Shown here in pieces: positions 1-7,707 of a DNA stretch of 13,906 bases. The position numbers and the translations under genes were made by a program. How positions within the stretch are numbered: position 1 is the first letter of the stretch; each line of letters opens with the position of its first letter. The notes beneath the pieces are model-generated. The model was not told where the DNA came from, searched no databases, and saw only the letters and a list, made by a program, of their open reading frames with translations. This stretch comes from JBDKTK01 sp964556675 (lineage in GTDB: Bacteria; Desulfobacterota; Syntrophia; Syntrophales; UBA4778). The stretch spans positions 1-13,906 of the forward strand of contig CAZKYN010000072.1 in assembly GCA_964556675.1 (NCBI GenBank), read 5' to 3'.

Positions 1-1
1 C

Positions 2-475
2 GCCAATCGCTCGAAGGCGCGCAGCCCGCCCGCCGCCGACCAGTCCCCGGCCAGCCCGACTTTTAACCAGGAGAGCATGTTCGGAGGAGTCACGCTGACC
101 TATCCATTCTTCGAAGGGGGCCTGCGGCGGGCGGAAGTGAGCCAGGCCAGGTCCCAGCTGCGCCAGGCGGAACTGCTTGTGAAGGACACGGCAAAATCGG
201 TCAATGTTGAAGTGGAAAACGCCTACCTCGAATTGATCACCCAGAGGGGAATCCGGAAGTCCGTACAGGACCAGCTGGCCTTCGCGACGGACAATTTCAA
301 TGCGGTCACAAGGCAGTTCGATTTCGGCCTGGCAAGCAGCCTTGACGTTATCGATGCCAATAACCTGCTGGTGACCTCCCAGCAGAATATGGCCAATGCC
401 GAATACGGATACCAGCTGGCAATCTTCAGGCTGAAGAGGGCGACAGGGGTGATCCTGGCGGACGTAAAGAAATAG
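2..475 (+). CDS. TolC-family outer membrane efflux protein, C-terminal part (5' end outside window)
   Basis: The frame is open from the left edge, so the 5' end lies outside the window; the ATG at 77 is probably internal. The visible 157 residues are the C-terminal half of an outer-membrane efflux protein that forms the exit duct of a tripartite pump. Seen: the strand motif around LTYPFFEGGLRRAEV, then a long Ala/Gln/Glu-rich helix with heptad spacing, then FGLASSLDVIDANNLL, which matches the second repeat of the family (G-x-x-S-x-L-D-V/L-L-D-A), and a last helix ending near the stop. It precedes an adaptor and an RND pump on the same strand, as expected for a complete tripartite system. The 128-bp gap to the adaptor contains a hairpin repeat that may uncouple the genes. 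The family call is strong; the substrate is not readable. Confidence 0.9.
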   Translation, partial: ANRSKARSPPAADQSPASPTFNQESMFGGVTLTYPFFEGGLRRAEVSQARSQLRQAELLVKDTAKSVNVEVENAYLELITQRGIRKSVQDQLAFATDNFNAVTRQFDFGLASSLDVIDANNLLVTSQQNMANAEYGYQLAIFRLKRATGVILADVKK

Positions 476-508
476 AATTTAAATTTCTAATATGAGATTT
501 CAGGAAAG

Positions 509-573
509 AGATTCTTCAGTCGCGTTGCTCCTTCAGAATGACAATGCTGGAGCGAAGCGAAGGATCTTTTTTT
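509..573 (+). repeat. Imperfect inverted repeat followed by T7; dispersed-repeat-like, possible terminator
   Basis: The left arm 509-531 begins AGATTCTTC and ends GCTCC. The right arm 549-567 begins GGAGCGAAGCGAAGG and ends ATCT. The arms pair over most of their length, with a few bulged bases in the left arm, around a loop containing TCAGAATGACAATG. Seven T follow at 567-573, so the structure has the layout of a rho-independent terminator for the upstream tolC gene. The wording (ATTCTTC ... CAGAATGACA ... GCGAAGGATCT) resembles short palindromic repeats scattered in many bacterial genomes; that resemblance is from memory. Copy number cannot be judged from one window. Confidence 0.6.
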
Positions 574-603
574 GTTCAATTTAATTAAGACACGGGGGAC
601 CTG

Positions 604-1722
604 ATGGAATTGAGACGACATTGTACAACTGCTAAAGCGCTGCCGCGAATATGGGCCATCCTCCTTTCATGTGCGCTTGTCATCTTAATATTTCCCCACC
701 TGACCGGCTGCTCAAAAAACGAGGCCAAGGTGGCGGAGGAAAAATCGGTGGTCGTCCGCACGCAGCCGGTAAAGCTTCAGTCGATCAGGCCGAAGATCGA
801 AAGCATCGGGACGCTTAATGCATTCGAGGAGATCACGATCAGCAGCCAGGTTGACGGAATCCTGAAAGTCTGCAGCGTGAGAGAGGGAACCATGGTCTCG
901 AAAGGCGCCCTCATTGCCGTTGTCGACGATATCGACTACAGGCTGGAGGTGAGGAGGGACGAGGCTGCCGTGAAGCAGGCGGAGGCGACCCTCGTCAACA
1001 CGAAGCAGGAGTATCAGAGGAAAGAGGCCCTGCTGAAAGAGGAACTCGTCACCAGGCAGCAGTTCGACGACGTCAGTACGCGGCGCGCCCTGGCGGATGC
1101 AGATGTCGACAGGGCAAAGGCCGCGCTTTCGCTCGCTCGCGAGAAACTGGCCAAGACCAGAATAGTTTCCCCTCTCAACGCCTTTGTCAAAGAAAAGAAG
1201 GTGTCGGCGGGCGATTACGTCCGCAACGGCACTCCCCTCTTCAGCCTTATCCAGGTCGAACCCATTAAGCTGAACTTCACTGTCCCCGAACGGGACATCG
1301 GGAAAATCAAAAAGGAGCAGCAGGTGCAATTCACGCTCGACTCTCTGCCGGGAAAGCCGTTCTCCGGCATAGTCAAAACCATCTACCCGAACCTGGAGGA
1401 AAAGACCCGCACGCTCCAGGTCGAAGCTATTGTCGGCAACAAGGACACACTGCTGAAACCCGGCTCCTTTGCCAAGGTCACCCTGTTTACCGGCGACGCC
1501 CGGGATTCCGTGCTCATCCCGATTACTTCCCTGCTGTACGATGAGAGCAGAGTAAAGGTGTTTGTCGTCGAGGGCGAGCGCGCCAGGGAGATAGTCGTCA
1601 AGACCGGCGCCAAGTACGGCGAGATGATGGAGATCACCGAGGGTCTCAAGGGCGGCGAGGTCCTCGTCGTGGCGGGGCAGCAGAACCTGGCGGAAGGGAT
1701 AAAGGTTAATGTGGCTCGCTGA
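604..1722 (+). CDS. RND efflux membrane-fusion (periplasmic adaptor) lipoprotein
   Basis: This is the AcrA/MexA-type periplasmic adaptor that links the inner-membrane pump to the outer-membrane duct. The N-terminus has a basic stretch, a hydrophobic segment (about residues 16-32) and a lipobox LTGC, with Cys36 as the predicted lipidated residue. Then follow the first half of the lipoyl-like domain (about 79-112), an alpha-helical hairpin rich in Ala, Lys and Glu (about 113-183), the second lipoyl half with SAGDYVRNGTPLF (about 201-213), a beta-barrel domain (about 220-300) and a membrane-proximal domain ending in GLKGGEVLVVAGQQNL. At 372 residues it has the usual family length. The start is supported by GGGGGA a few bases before the ATG. 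The next gene starts inside its last codons, so translation is probably coupled. Confidence 0.95.
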   Translation: MELRRHCTTAKALPRIWAILLSCALVILIFPHLTGCSKNEAKVAEEKSVVVRTQPVKLQSIRPKIESIGTLNAFEEITISSQVDGILKVCSVREGTMVSKGALIAVVDDIDYRLEVRRDEAAVKQAEATLVNTKQEYQRKEALLKEELVTRQQFDDVSTRRALADADVDRAKAALSLAREKLAKTRIVSPLNAFVKEKKVSAGDYVRNGTPLFSLIQVEPIKLNFTVPERDIGKIKKEQQVQFTLDSLPGKPFSGIVKTIYPNLEEKTRTLQVEAIVGNKDTLLKPGSFAKVTLFTGDARDSVLIPITSLLYDESRVKVFVVEGERAREIVVKTGAKYGEMMEITEGLKGGEVLVVAGQQNLAEGIKVNVAR

Positions 1723-4700
1723 CACGTCGATCAAGCGGCCCGTATTCGCGACCATGTTCATCATGGCCCTGGTCGTCATGGGGGTGGTCAGCTACCCGGA
1801 GATCGGGGTCGATCTTTTCCCGAAAATAGATTTCCCGATAGTCAACATCACGACGACCCTCAAAGGGGCCAGCCCCGAGATAATGGACATAGACATCTCG
1901 GATAAAATCGAGGAGGTCGTCAACACCATCAACGGGGTCAAGACCATCGCCTCCCAGAGCTATGAAGGGGCCGCTGTCACGACCGTCGAGTTCGTCCTGG
2001 AGCGGGATATCGACATGGCCGTCCAGGACGTCCGGGAAAAGATATCCACGATCAGGTCCAAACTCCCGAACGATATAGACGAGCCGATAATCGAGAAAGT
2101 GGACCCGGATTCCACGCCGGTGCTCTGGCTCAACCTGCGGGGCCGGAAGCCGATTCGAGAGATTTCGACTTATGCCGACGAAGTCCTCAAGGAGCAGCTG
2201 CAGAAGATCAACGGCGTGGGCGCCATCCGGCTTGCCGGCTTGAGATTGAGAGAGGTGAGAATCTGGCTCGACAAAGACAAGCTGAGCGCGTTCCATATAG
2301 CCCCCAATGATGTCCTGCAATACCTCAAGACGGAGAATGTGGAATTGCCGGGCGGCCGCATCGAGAGCACTTCCAAGGAATACTCAGTAAAGATCATGGG
2401 AGAGTTCCCCAAGGTAGCGGAATTCGAGGACCTCGTGGTGGCCTATTACAAGGGGGCCCCGGTGCGGATCAGGGATATCGGCCGCGTCGAGGACGGTATG
2501 CAGGAGAAGCGCACCATCGCACGTTATAACGGGGTGCCGGCCATCGGCATCGGCATCCAGAAACAGTCCGGGACCAATACGGTCGAAGTCGTGGACCGGG
2601 TGAAAGCGGAAGTCAAAAAGCTGGAAAAGACGCTCCCCCCCGGGCTTGCCATCGGATACGCGTTCGACCAGTCGACCTTTATCAAGCGTTCGATCAACGA
2701 GGTCCAGAACCACCTGATTATCGGGGGCCTGCTGGCCGTCCTGGCAGTGTTCATCTTCCTGCGGGAGTGGCGCACGACCCTGATCAGCGCCTGCGCCCTG
2801 CCTGTCTCGGTTATATCGACCTTCGCCCTGATCAGGTTCTTCGGCTTCACTTTCAACAACATGACAATGCTGGCCCTCACGCTTTCCATCGGCCTCCTGA
2901 TAGACGACGCTATCATTGTCATCGAGAACATCCACCGGCACGTCGAGGAGGGAATGAACCCGCGCGAGGCGTCAAGCTTCGCAACTGCGGAGATCGGGCT
3001 CGCGGTCATGGCGACGACTTTCGCGGTCGTGGTCATATTCCTGCCGGTCGCTTTCATGAAGGGCATTATCGGCCGCTTCTTCCTCCAGTTCGCCCTGACG
3101 GTCGTCTTCTCCGTGCTGGTTTCGCTGATCGTGTCCTTCACCCTGACCCCGATGATGTCCTCGCTGTTCCTCAAACCCATCGTCAAAGGTGAAACCCGGG
3201 CCCAGGGGAAAGGGAACAAAATCATCCGGTGTTTTCGCTGGGCCGGGGACCGGTTCGAAGCAGTCTACAAGAAAATGGAAAACCTGTACCGGGGGATCCT
3301 CCCGGTATGCCTCGACCACAGGAAACTGGTGCTGGGAATGGCCGTCGCCGTTTTCATTGTCAGCCTGTTCATAACACGGTTCCTGGGAAAGGAGCTCGTG
3401 CCCGCCGAGGACCAGAGTCAGTTCATTGTAAGGCTCGAGGCCCCGATCGATTATTCGGTAGATAAGGTCGACGAGATGTTCCGCATGGCGGAAAAGGAAG
3501 TGAGCGCATTGCCCGAAGTGAAAACTCTCTATTTTGCCATGGGCTGGGGGAGGATGGCGCAGATCAACAGGGGGTACATGTTCGTGACCCTTACGGGCAA
3601 GGGGGACAGGAAGAGGAGCCAGGAGCAGATCATGACCGACATCCGCGGCAGGCTCCGCATGATTCCCGGCCTGAAGGGGACCGCGGAAAACGTCTCCCTG
3701 ATCGGGGGAGGGCAGAGGAACGTCCCTATCCAGTACAGTATCAGGGGGAGCGACCTGAACTCGCTCACTGCATATACGAAGCAGATCGTGGCGGAATTCT
3801 CCAGGCTGCCGGGGATCGTCGACGTCGACACATCCCTGGAGGCGGGCAAGCCGGAGATCAGGGTTTATATTAACAGGGACAAGGCGGCCGACCTGGGTGT
3901 GAGCGTGTCTTCCATAGCTGAGGCGATCAATCTCCTGATCAGCGGCGAGCTCGACATCACCAAGTACAAGGAGACATCCAAGGGGAGGCGATACGAGGTG
4001 CGCGTCAGGCTCAACCAGTCGGACAGGATGGACCCGGAAGACCTCAACCGCCTCTATGTGAGGGCCAGGGACGGCCGGCTCATCGAGCTCTCCAATGTCG
4101 TCAGCATTGACGAGGGGGGCGGGCCGAGCGTCATCAACCGCGTCGACCGCCAGAGGGCGGTCACGGTTTTCGCCAACCTCGAAAAGAAGCCGCTGGGCGA
4201 GGCGATGGAAGAGCTCAACGCCATATCCGCAAAAGTGCTCCCCGCCGACTATATCCCCAGGTACAAGGGGGCGGCCGACACGATGAAGGAGTCCTTCCAG
4301 TTCCTGCTGTTTGCCCTGATGCTCGGGATCATTATGGCGTACATGGTCCTGGCGTCCCAATTCGAGAGCTTCGTCCACCCGTTCACAGTCCTGCTGTCGA
4401 TGCCGCTCTCATTTATCGGGGCTTTCGGGGCGCTGCTGCTCACCGGCAAAACTCTGAGCATATTCAGCTTTATCGGATTGATACTTCTCATGGGGCTGGT
4501 CAAGAAAAACGCGATCCTGCTTGTCGATTACACAAACACTTTGAGGGAGCGGGGGATGTCCCGGAGGGATGCCATAATACATGCGGGCCCGGTGAGGATG
4601 AGGCCCATCCTGATGACGACGTTTGCCATGGTGTTCGGCATGCTGCCGGTCGCCCTCGGGTTGGGGGAAGGCGCCGAGACACGGTCTCCGATGGGCATTG

Positions 4701-4864
4701 CGGTTATAGGGGGACTGCTCACATCATTGTTTTTGACCCTGGTCGTGGTGCCCGCAGCCTATGACCAGTTTGATGATTGGAAAGAATACTTTCTCGATTG
4801 GAGGCGCAGCCGGAAACCTGATAATGTCGGACAGGGGGAAGGCGAAAAAAGGGCAACCGGCTGA
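1709..4864 (+). CDS. RND multidrug efflux pump, HAE1 family inner-membrane permease
   Basis: This is the proton-driven permease of the tripartite pump, in the inner membrane. At 1051 residues it is full length for the AcrB/MexB (HAE1) family. Seen in order: first membrane segment after a short cytosolic start (SIKRPVFATMFIMALVVMG); porter loop with the family stretch YPEIGVDLFPKIDFP; a cluster of membrane segments with GLLIDDAIIVIEN, whose paired Asp399/Asp400 match the proton-relay aspartates of TM4; second large loop starting at GKELVPAEDQSQF; and a C-terminal bundle with GLVKKNAILLVDY, where Lys933 matches the conserved TM10 lysine. The relay residues are intact, so it should be functional. 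It overlaps the adaptor by 14 bp. The tail after the last membrane segment is short and charged. Substrate cannot be inferred; multidrug is a family default. Confidence 0.97.
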   Translation: MWLADTSIKRPVFATMFIMALVVMGVVSYPEIGVDLFPKIDFPIVNITTTLKGASPEIMDIDISDKIEEVVNTINGVKTIASQSYEGAAVTTVEFVLERDIDMAVQDVREKISTIRSKLPNDIDEPIIEKVDPDSTPVLWLNLRGRKPIREISTYADEVLKEQLQKINGVGAIRLAGLRLREVRIWLDKDKLSAFHIAPNDVLQYLKTENVELPGGRIESTSKEYSVKIMGEFPKVAEFEDLVVAYYKGAPVRIRDIGRVEDGMQEKRTIARYNGVPAIGIGIQKQSGTNTVEVVDRVKAEVKKLEKTLPPGLAIGYAFDQSTFIKRSINEVQNHLIIGGLLAVLAVFIFLREWRTTLISACALPVSVISTFALIRFFGFTFNNMTMLALTLSIGLLIDDAIIVIENIHRHVEEGMNPREASSFATAEIGLAVMATTFAVVVIFLPVAFMKGIIGRFFLQFALTVVFSVLVSLIVSFTLTPMMSSLFLKPIVKGETRAQGKGNKIIRCFRWAGDRFEAVYKKMENLYRGILPVCLDHRKLVLGMAVAVFIVSLFITRFLGKELVPAEDQSQFIVRLEAPIDYSVDKVDEMFRMAEKEVSALPEVKTLYFAMGWGRMAQINRGYMFVTLTGKGDRKRSQEQIMTDIRGRLRMIPGLKGTAENVSLIGGGQRNVPIQYSIRGSDLNSLTAYTKQIVAEFSRLPGIVDVDTSLEAGKPEIRVYINRDKAADLGVSVSSIAEAINLLISGELDITKYKETSKGRRYEVRVRLNQSDRMDPEDLNRLYVRARDGRLIELSNVVSIDEGGGPSVINRVDRQRAVTVFANLEKKPLGEAMEELNAISAKVLPADYIPRYKGAADTMKESFQFLLFALMLGIIMAYMVLASQFESFVHPFTVLLSMPLSFIGAFGALLLTGKTLSIFSFIGLILLMGLVKKNAILLVDYTNTLRERGMSRRDAIIHAGPVRMRPILMTTFAMVFGMLPVALGLGEGAETRSPMGIAVIGGLLTSLFLTLVVVPAAYDQFDDWKEYFLDWRRSRKPDNVGQGEGEKRATG

Positions 4865-5050
4865 AGTCCAATATAAACTTCGATCGGGGGGTCAAAATGA
4901 GCATGCGCCCATTGCCGTCCCGGAAAGGACGATTATTTGCAGGCAGCGTTGGGGCCGGGTCGGCAGGAAAGTGAAACACGACCACCCCGGGCCGGCCTGA
5001 AAGGACTGTTCGTGCCCCTGGAGGAGTGCTTCTGATCCGGTTTACCCCGG

Positions 5051-5215
5051 TCAGCTCTTCCGCGAAGTCTTGGTCAGGAATGTGGATATGACCTGCCGCG
5101 ACTTTTTCTTTTTGCACTTGGGGCAGGAAACCTTGCCTTTCTCATGCTCGGCGATTGTCTGGACAAGCGCGAACTCATGTTTGCAGGCCGCGCACTGGTA
5201 TTCATAAGTCGGCAT
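5051..5215 (-). CDS. Small FmdB-like zinc-ribbon protein (54 aa)
   Basis: Translation of the minus strand from the ATG at 5215 gives 54 residues starting MPTYEYQCAACKHEF and ending TSRKS before a TGA. The MPTYEY start, the Cys8-x2-Cys11 pair and the Cys31-x2-Cys34 pair (SCPKCKKKK) are the layout of the FmdB/CxxC regulatory zinc-ribbon family, whose members bind one Zn and have no settled general role. The basic tail KCKKKKSR could contact nucleic acid; that is inference. AAAGGAGA sits a few bases before the ATG, and a sigma70-like promoter lies just upstream. It is downstream of the HIT gene on the same strand, 70 bp away. The 186 bp on its other side, up to the RND stop, shows no gene or clear site. 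Confidence 0.85.
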   Translation of the reverse strand: MPTYEYQCAACKHEFALVQTIAEHEKGKVSCPKCKKKKSRQVISTFLTKTSRKS

Positions 5216-5244
5216 AAATATCTCCTTTAGAAAAATTTACAACA

Positions 5245-5273
5245 AAAATATTAGCGCAGTTTGCTCTTGTCAA
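5245..5273 (-). promoter_or_regulatory. Sigma70-like promoter for the zinc-ribbon gene
   Basis: Read on the minus strand, TTGACA (5268-5273, perfect -35) is followed after exactly 17 bp by TATTTT (5245-5250, 4 of 6 for -10). The predicted start lies about 20-25 nt before the ATG at 5215, leaving room for the AAAGGAGA ribosome site. It overlaps nothing else and lies in the gap after the HIT stop codon. Confidence 0.6.
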
Positions 5274-5285
5274 GAATTTTGGTAT

Positions 5286-5714
5286 TTACGTTTTGGTTAA
5301 AATGGTTGCAGCGTCTGCGAGCTTCTCCTGAAATGCTCTTGCCTCGGCATCGTCCGCGTACTTCTGCCGCGGCCAGAAGAAGCCCCTCAAGCCGTCCTTG
5401 AACCGCCGGGGGATGACATGGACGTGGAGATGGGGGACCCTTTGGCTCACCTTGTTGTTGATGCCGATAAATGCGCCGTCGGCTCCGAGCCCGGTCTCGA
5501 CCGCCCGTGCAATCACTCCCACATCGGAAAAAAGGGGGCCGAGCAGACCGGGAGGCAGATCAGCCAGCGTGGCATAATGGTTTCTGGGCACCACCAGAGT
5601 GTGGCCGGGGAAAACGGGTCGCTCGTCGAGGAAGGCCAGGCAGGACTCGTCCTCGTAGACCTTGTAAGCCTCAAGTTCGCCGGCGATAATCAGGCAGAAA
5701 GCGCACGTGTCCAT
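5286..5714 (-). CDS. HIT-family nucleotide hydrolase/transferase (HINT-like)
   Basis: A 142-residue protein with the histidine-triad signature PHLHVHVIPR: His95, His97 and His99 give H-x-H-x-H. HIT proteins bind nucleotides and cleave phosphoramidate or dinucleoside polyphosphate substrates through a His nucleophile; this family knowledge does not fix the substrate here. The N-terminus has a CAFC pair (Cys4, Cys7), typical of HIT members starting xxCxFC, which often bind zinc with a later His. Other family stretches: FLDERPVFPGHTLVVPRNHY (residues about 28-47) and FIGINNKVSQRVPHLH. No good ribosome site precedes the ATG, but the MDTCAFC start fits the family. The extension after the triad (FKDGLRGFFWPRQKY) is common in the subgroup. 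It is upstream of and co-oriented with the zinc-ribbon gene. Confidence 0.93.
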   Translation of the reverse strand: MDTCAFCLIIAGELEAYKVYEDESCLAFLDERPVFPGHTLVVPRNHYATLADLPPGLLGPLFSDVGVIARAVETGLGADGAFIGINNKVSQRVPHLHVHVIPRRFKDGLRGFFWPRQKYADDAEARAFQEKLADAATILTKT

Positions 5715-5806
5715 AATCGGGCCGATGATATCCTGAACTGCTCAATTGAAATCATGTAAGAGTATAACGGAAACATTGAGTGTTTTCAGTAAAAAGGTAA
5801 GACTTG

Positions 5807-6097
5807 ATGGACAAAAATTTCCGCGATCGGATCGCGGCGCAAATAAATGAAATAGAAGTGCTCGCCGGCCTGCAGCCCTGCTCCTCAGCATTCAATTCCT
5901 GGCGCAAGTCGACCGAGGAACTCTTGATGCAGGCCTTTGGAAACGGCAGGGAACTGGAATCGTTCAATGCAATCTTTTATACCCCGCTTTTTTTAAGCTG
6001 CAGGATGAACGATTCTACCTTTACGGAGGCCTTCCGAAAGGGGCTGCAAGAGGCCCGCATGCTGCTCGAGGGGATTCTTCGCCGGCTGAGCAGTTAG
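5807..6097 (+). CDS. Small helical protein of unknown function (96 aa)
   Basis: I do not recognise a named family. A TTG at 5804 and an ATG at 5807 are both in frame; the ATG is preferred, with AAAAAGG about 8 nt upstream. The protein is predicted almost wholly helical and soluble: an amphipathic first helix (FRDRIAAQINEIEVLA), then SAFNSWRKSTEELLMQAFG, then ELESFNAIFYTPLF, and a final helix EAFRKGLQEARMLLEGILRRL. The order W-x-x-x-(T/S)-E-x-x-L-x-x-x-F-G, then S/F-x-x-I-x-Y, then F-x-x-G-L-x-x-A-x-x-L-L is reminiscent, from memory only, of N-terminal helical modules in larger bacterial proteins, including some TIR-like nucleotide-binding proteins of defence loci. Here the module stands alone. 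It is divergent from HIT and convergent with the membrane protein. Confidence 0.7.
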   Translation: MDKNFRDRIAAQINEIEVLAGLQPCSSAFNSWRKSTEELLMQAFGNGRELESFNAIFYTPLFLSCRMNDSTFTEAFRKGLQEARMLLEGILRRLSS

Positions 6098-6148
6098 GCC
6101 CTTTTGGCCGGACGGCTGATATGCGCAGACAGATATTGGGACAGGCAT

Positions 6149-6835
6149 TCAACACTTCCGGTGTCTTTCCGCCCAAAAATACCTTAAGCCCAGGGTGAAC
6201 ATCACGGGGATCCATAATTCCAGCATCTCTTCCGCATTCTCAGCCCATTCAATCCAGTTTTTATCAGGGAAAATGCCTAACTTCATCAGCTTCCCTCCCA
6301 GACCGTCGAGGGTTACAGAGGCAAGGAGAAACCCCAGACCGGTTGCCACAAACAGCGCGTAAGGCTCGTGTTTCCTCAATGAGTTAAGAAAACCCCGCCA
6401 ATTTCGGACCAGCAGGCACACCAGGCAATACAGAACAAGCAAAGCGCAAGCGGCCGCAATGAACTTATGGTGAAAGGGCATTTCCGGGCTGAGGTAAAAT
6501 TTTATTTTTGTCACGCTCATGGCTGTAAAGCGGCTGTTGAAGTCCAACTCGCGCATCCCCATTGCCGCCAGGACGACGATGACATGCCAGTACCTGCGGG
6601 CCTCTTTCCCGAAACAGATGAACATAAGGGCAATGCAGATAAAATACCCGGCCGCCGACATGGATTCGACGGGCCCATTTTCGATGAATATCGAAAACCG
6701 CAGTGCCGGGCCAAAAGAACAAATCACCGCAAGAGAGCCGAACAGCATAATGAGTGCAAAGCCGTAGACCCAAAGAAAACGACGGTCCGATTTGAACAAG
6801 CAACCAGGTCCAAGATGATCCTCCGGATTTTTCAC
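6149..6835 (-). CDS. Polytopic inner-membrane protein of unknown function (about 6 TM)
   Basis: Begins with GTG at 6835, with CAGGGA a few bases upstream; 228 residues. Hydrophobic segments lie at about residues 20-41, 59-75, 82-94, 125-143, 158-176 and 207-221, so roughly six membrane passes. Charged or polar motifs sit at membrane edges: IENGPVES (51-58), GMRELDFNSRF (93-103), TLDGLGGKL (175-183) and EWAENAEEMLELW (196-208). I recall similar ENG-x-x-E plus RE-x-D patterns in uncharacterised proteobacterial membrane proteins, but cannot name a family with a function. The clustered acidic residues and the Arg-Glu-x-Asp motif could form an active or ion-binding site; that is inference. It lies downstream of mlaA on the same strand (stop 6891, gap 55 bp), so co-transcription is possible. 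Confidence 0.82.
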   Translation of the reverse strand: MKNPEDHLGPGCLFKSDRRFLWVYGFALIMLFGSLAVICSFGPALRFSIFIENGPVESMSAAGYFICIALMFICFGKEARRYWHVIVVLAAMGMRELDFNSRFTAMSVTKIKFYLSPEMPFHHKFIAAACALLVLYCLVCLLVRNWRGFLNSLRKHEPYALFVATGLGFLLASVTLDGLGGKLMKLGIFPDKNWIEWAENAEEMLELWIPVMFTLGLRYFWAERHRKC

Positions 6836-6890
6836 ATTTTCCCTGCCTGAAAATTTATTTTTTATAGAGTCCCGGCATGCTCCGGTGAAA

Positions 6891-7694
6891 TCATTTAAGC
6901 TGCTGGAAGTCGCTGTACTTGAGATAGAGGAAGCGGACGATGTAGTATTCGAATGGATATCCGCTCTCGAAATAGCGGAAGGCTATTTTATGCCGCGCGT
7001 CCACTGCTTCCACCGAGCTGACCCCGTAGGAAATTGATGTCCCGTTTGCCAGGTTGTTCTCCAGGGGCGCCGAGATCAGGGCATAGCGGACGCCGGCATC
7101 GACCGCGAACCCCCCCGTGCTGCGCACCGTATTGGGGCCGAGCACGGGCACAACCAGGTAGGGACCTGAACCGAGTCCCCAAAGGCCGAGGGTCTGGCCG
7201 AAATCCGCATTTTGCTTTTTCAATCCCAGCGAACTTGCCGGGTCGAACAGGCCGCCGATGCCGATTGTCGTGTTGGTGACAAAACGGCCCAGGACTATGG
7301 CCGACTTCCTCCCTTTCAGCTGGAAAATGCTGTTATAGAGATTGCGGGTTTCCGAGATGTTTTCGAAAAAATTTGTGATGCTTTTCTGGACGCGTACGGG
7401 CGTGATGAATTCATAGGCGGACACGACGGGCAGGTAGACGTATTTGTCAAAATTGTAATTGAACCTGTACATCTCCAGGTTGAATTCCTCCCACGGGTCA
7501 TAAACGCCGATAATCCGCTCGTCGTCGTTGAACTCCGCGGCGACATGCATGGGACGCTCGTCTGTTCCCTGGACGGGCGCCTGTTCCTGCTTATGGACGG
7601 GATGCCGGGCGGGAATAATTTCACTCCGGGAGGCTGCGCACCCGGAAAGGGTCATCATGGTGAGGAGGATCAGAACGATGCGGTTGAATTTCAT
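6891..7694 (-). CDS. mlaA: MlaA (VacJ) family outer-membrane lipoprotein
   Basis: MlaA sits in the outer membrane and removes phospholipid from the outer leaflet, passing it to the periplasmic Mla carrier; this is family knowledge. The chosen ATG at 7694 gives 267 residues with a lipoprotein signal MKFNRIVLILL...LSGC, Cys19 being the lipidated residue. The frame stays open upstream to 7928, but that extension overlaps the preceding gene and would bury the signal peptide. Family blocks seen in order: YDPWEEFNLEMYRFNYNFD, SITNFFENISETRNLYN, RFVTNTTIGIGGLFDPAS, ADFGQTLGLWGLGSGPYLV and PVLGPNTVRSTGG. It starts 13 bp after the stop of the secreted hydrolase, so the two are probably one transcript. 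The C-terminus is short, without the low-complexity tail seen in some members. No other mla gene (mlaBCDEF) is in the window. Confidence 0.95.
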   Translation of the reverse strand: MKFNRIVLILLTMMTLSGCAASRSEIIPARHPVHKQEQAPVQGTDERPMHVAAEFNDDERIIGVYDPWEEFNLEMYRFNYNFDKYVYLPVVSAYEFITPVRVQKSITNFFENISETRNLYNSIFQLKGRKSAIVLGRFVTNTTIGIGGLFDPASSLGLKKQNADFGQTLGLWGLGSGPYLVVPVLGPNTVRSTGGFAVDAGVRYALISAPLENNLANGTSISYGVSSVEAVDARHKIAFRYFESGYPFEYYIVRFLYLKYSDFQQLK

Positions 7695-7707
7695 GAACAG
7701 GAGTCCC

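Noticed and set aside
2972..4378. Long minus-strand frame opposite the RND pump
   Set aside because: Composition is His/Asp/Pro/Gln-rich with no motif, as expected of antisense to a GC-rich gene; the plus-strand pump is complete and motif-rich.
4761..5000. 79-residue plus-strand frame at the end of the RND gene
   Set aside because: It begins within the pump gene in another frame, has no ribosome site and ends in low-information sequence.
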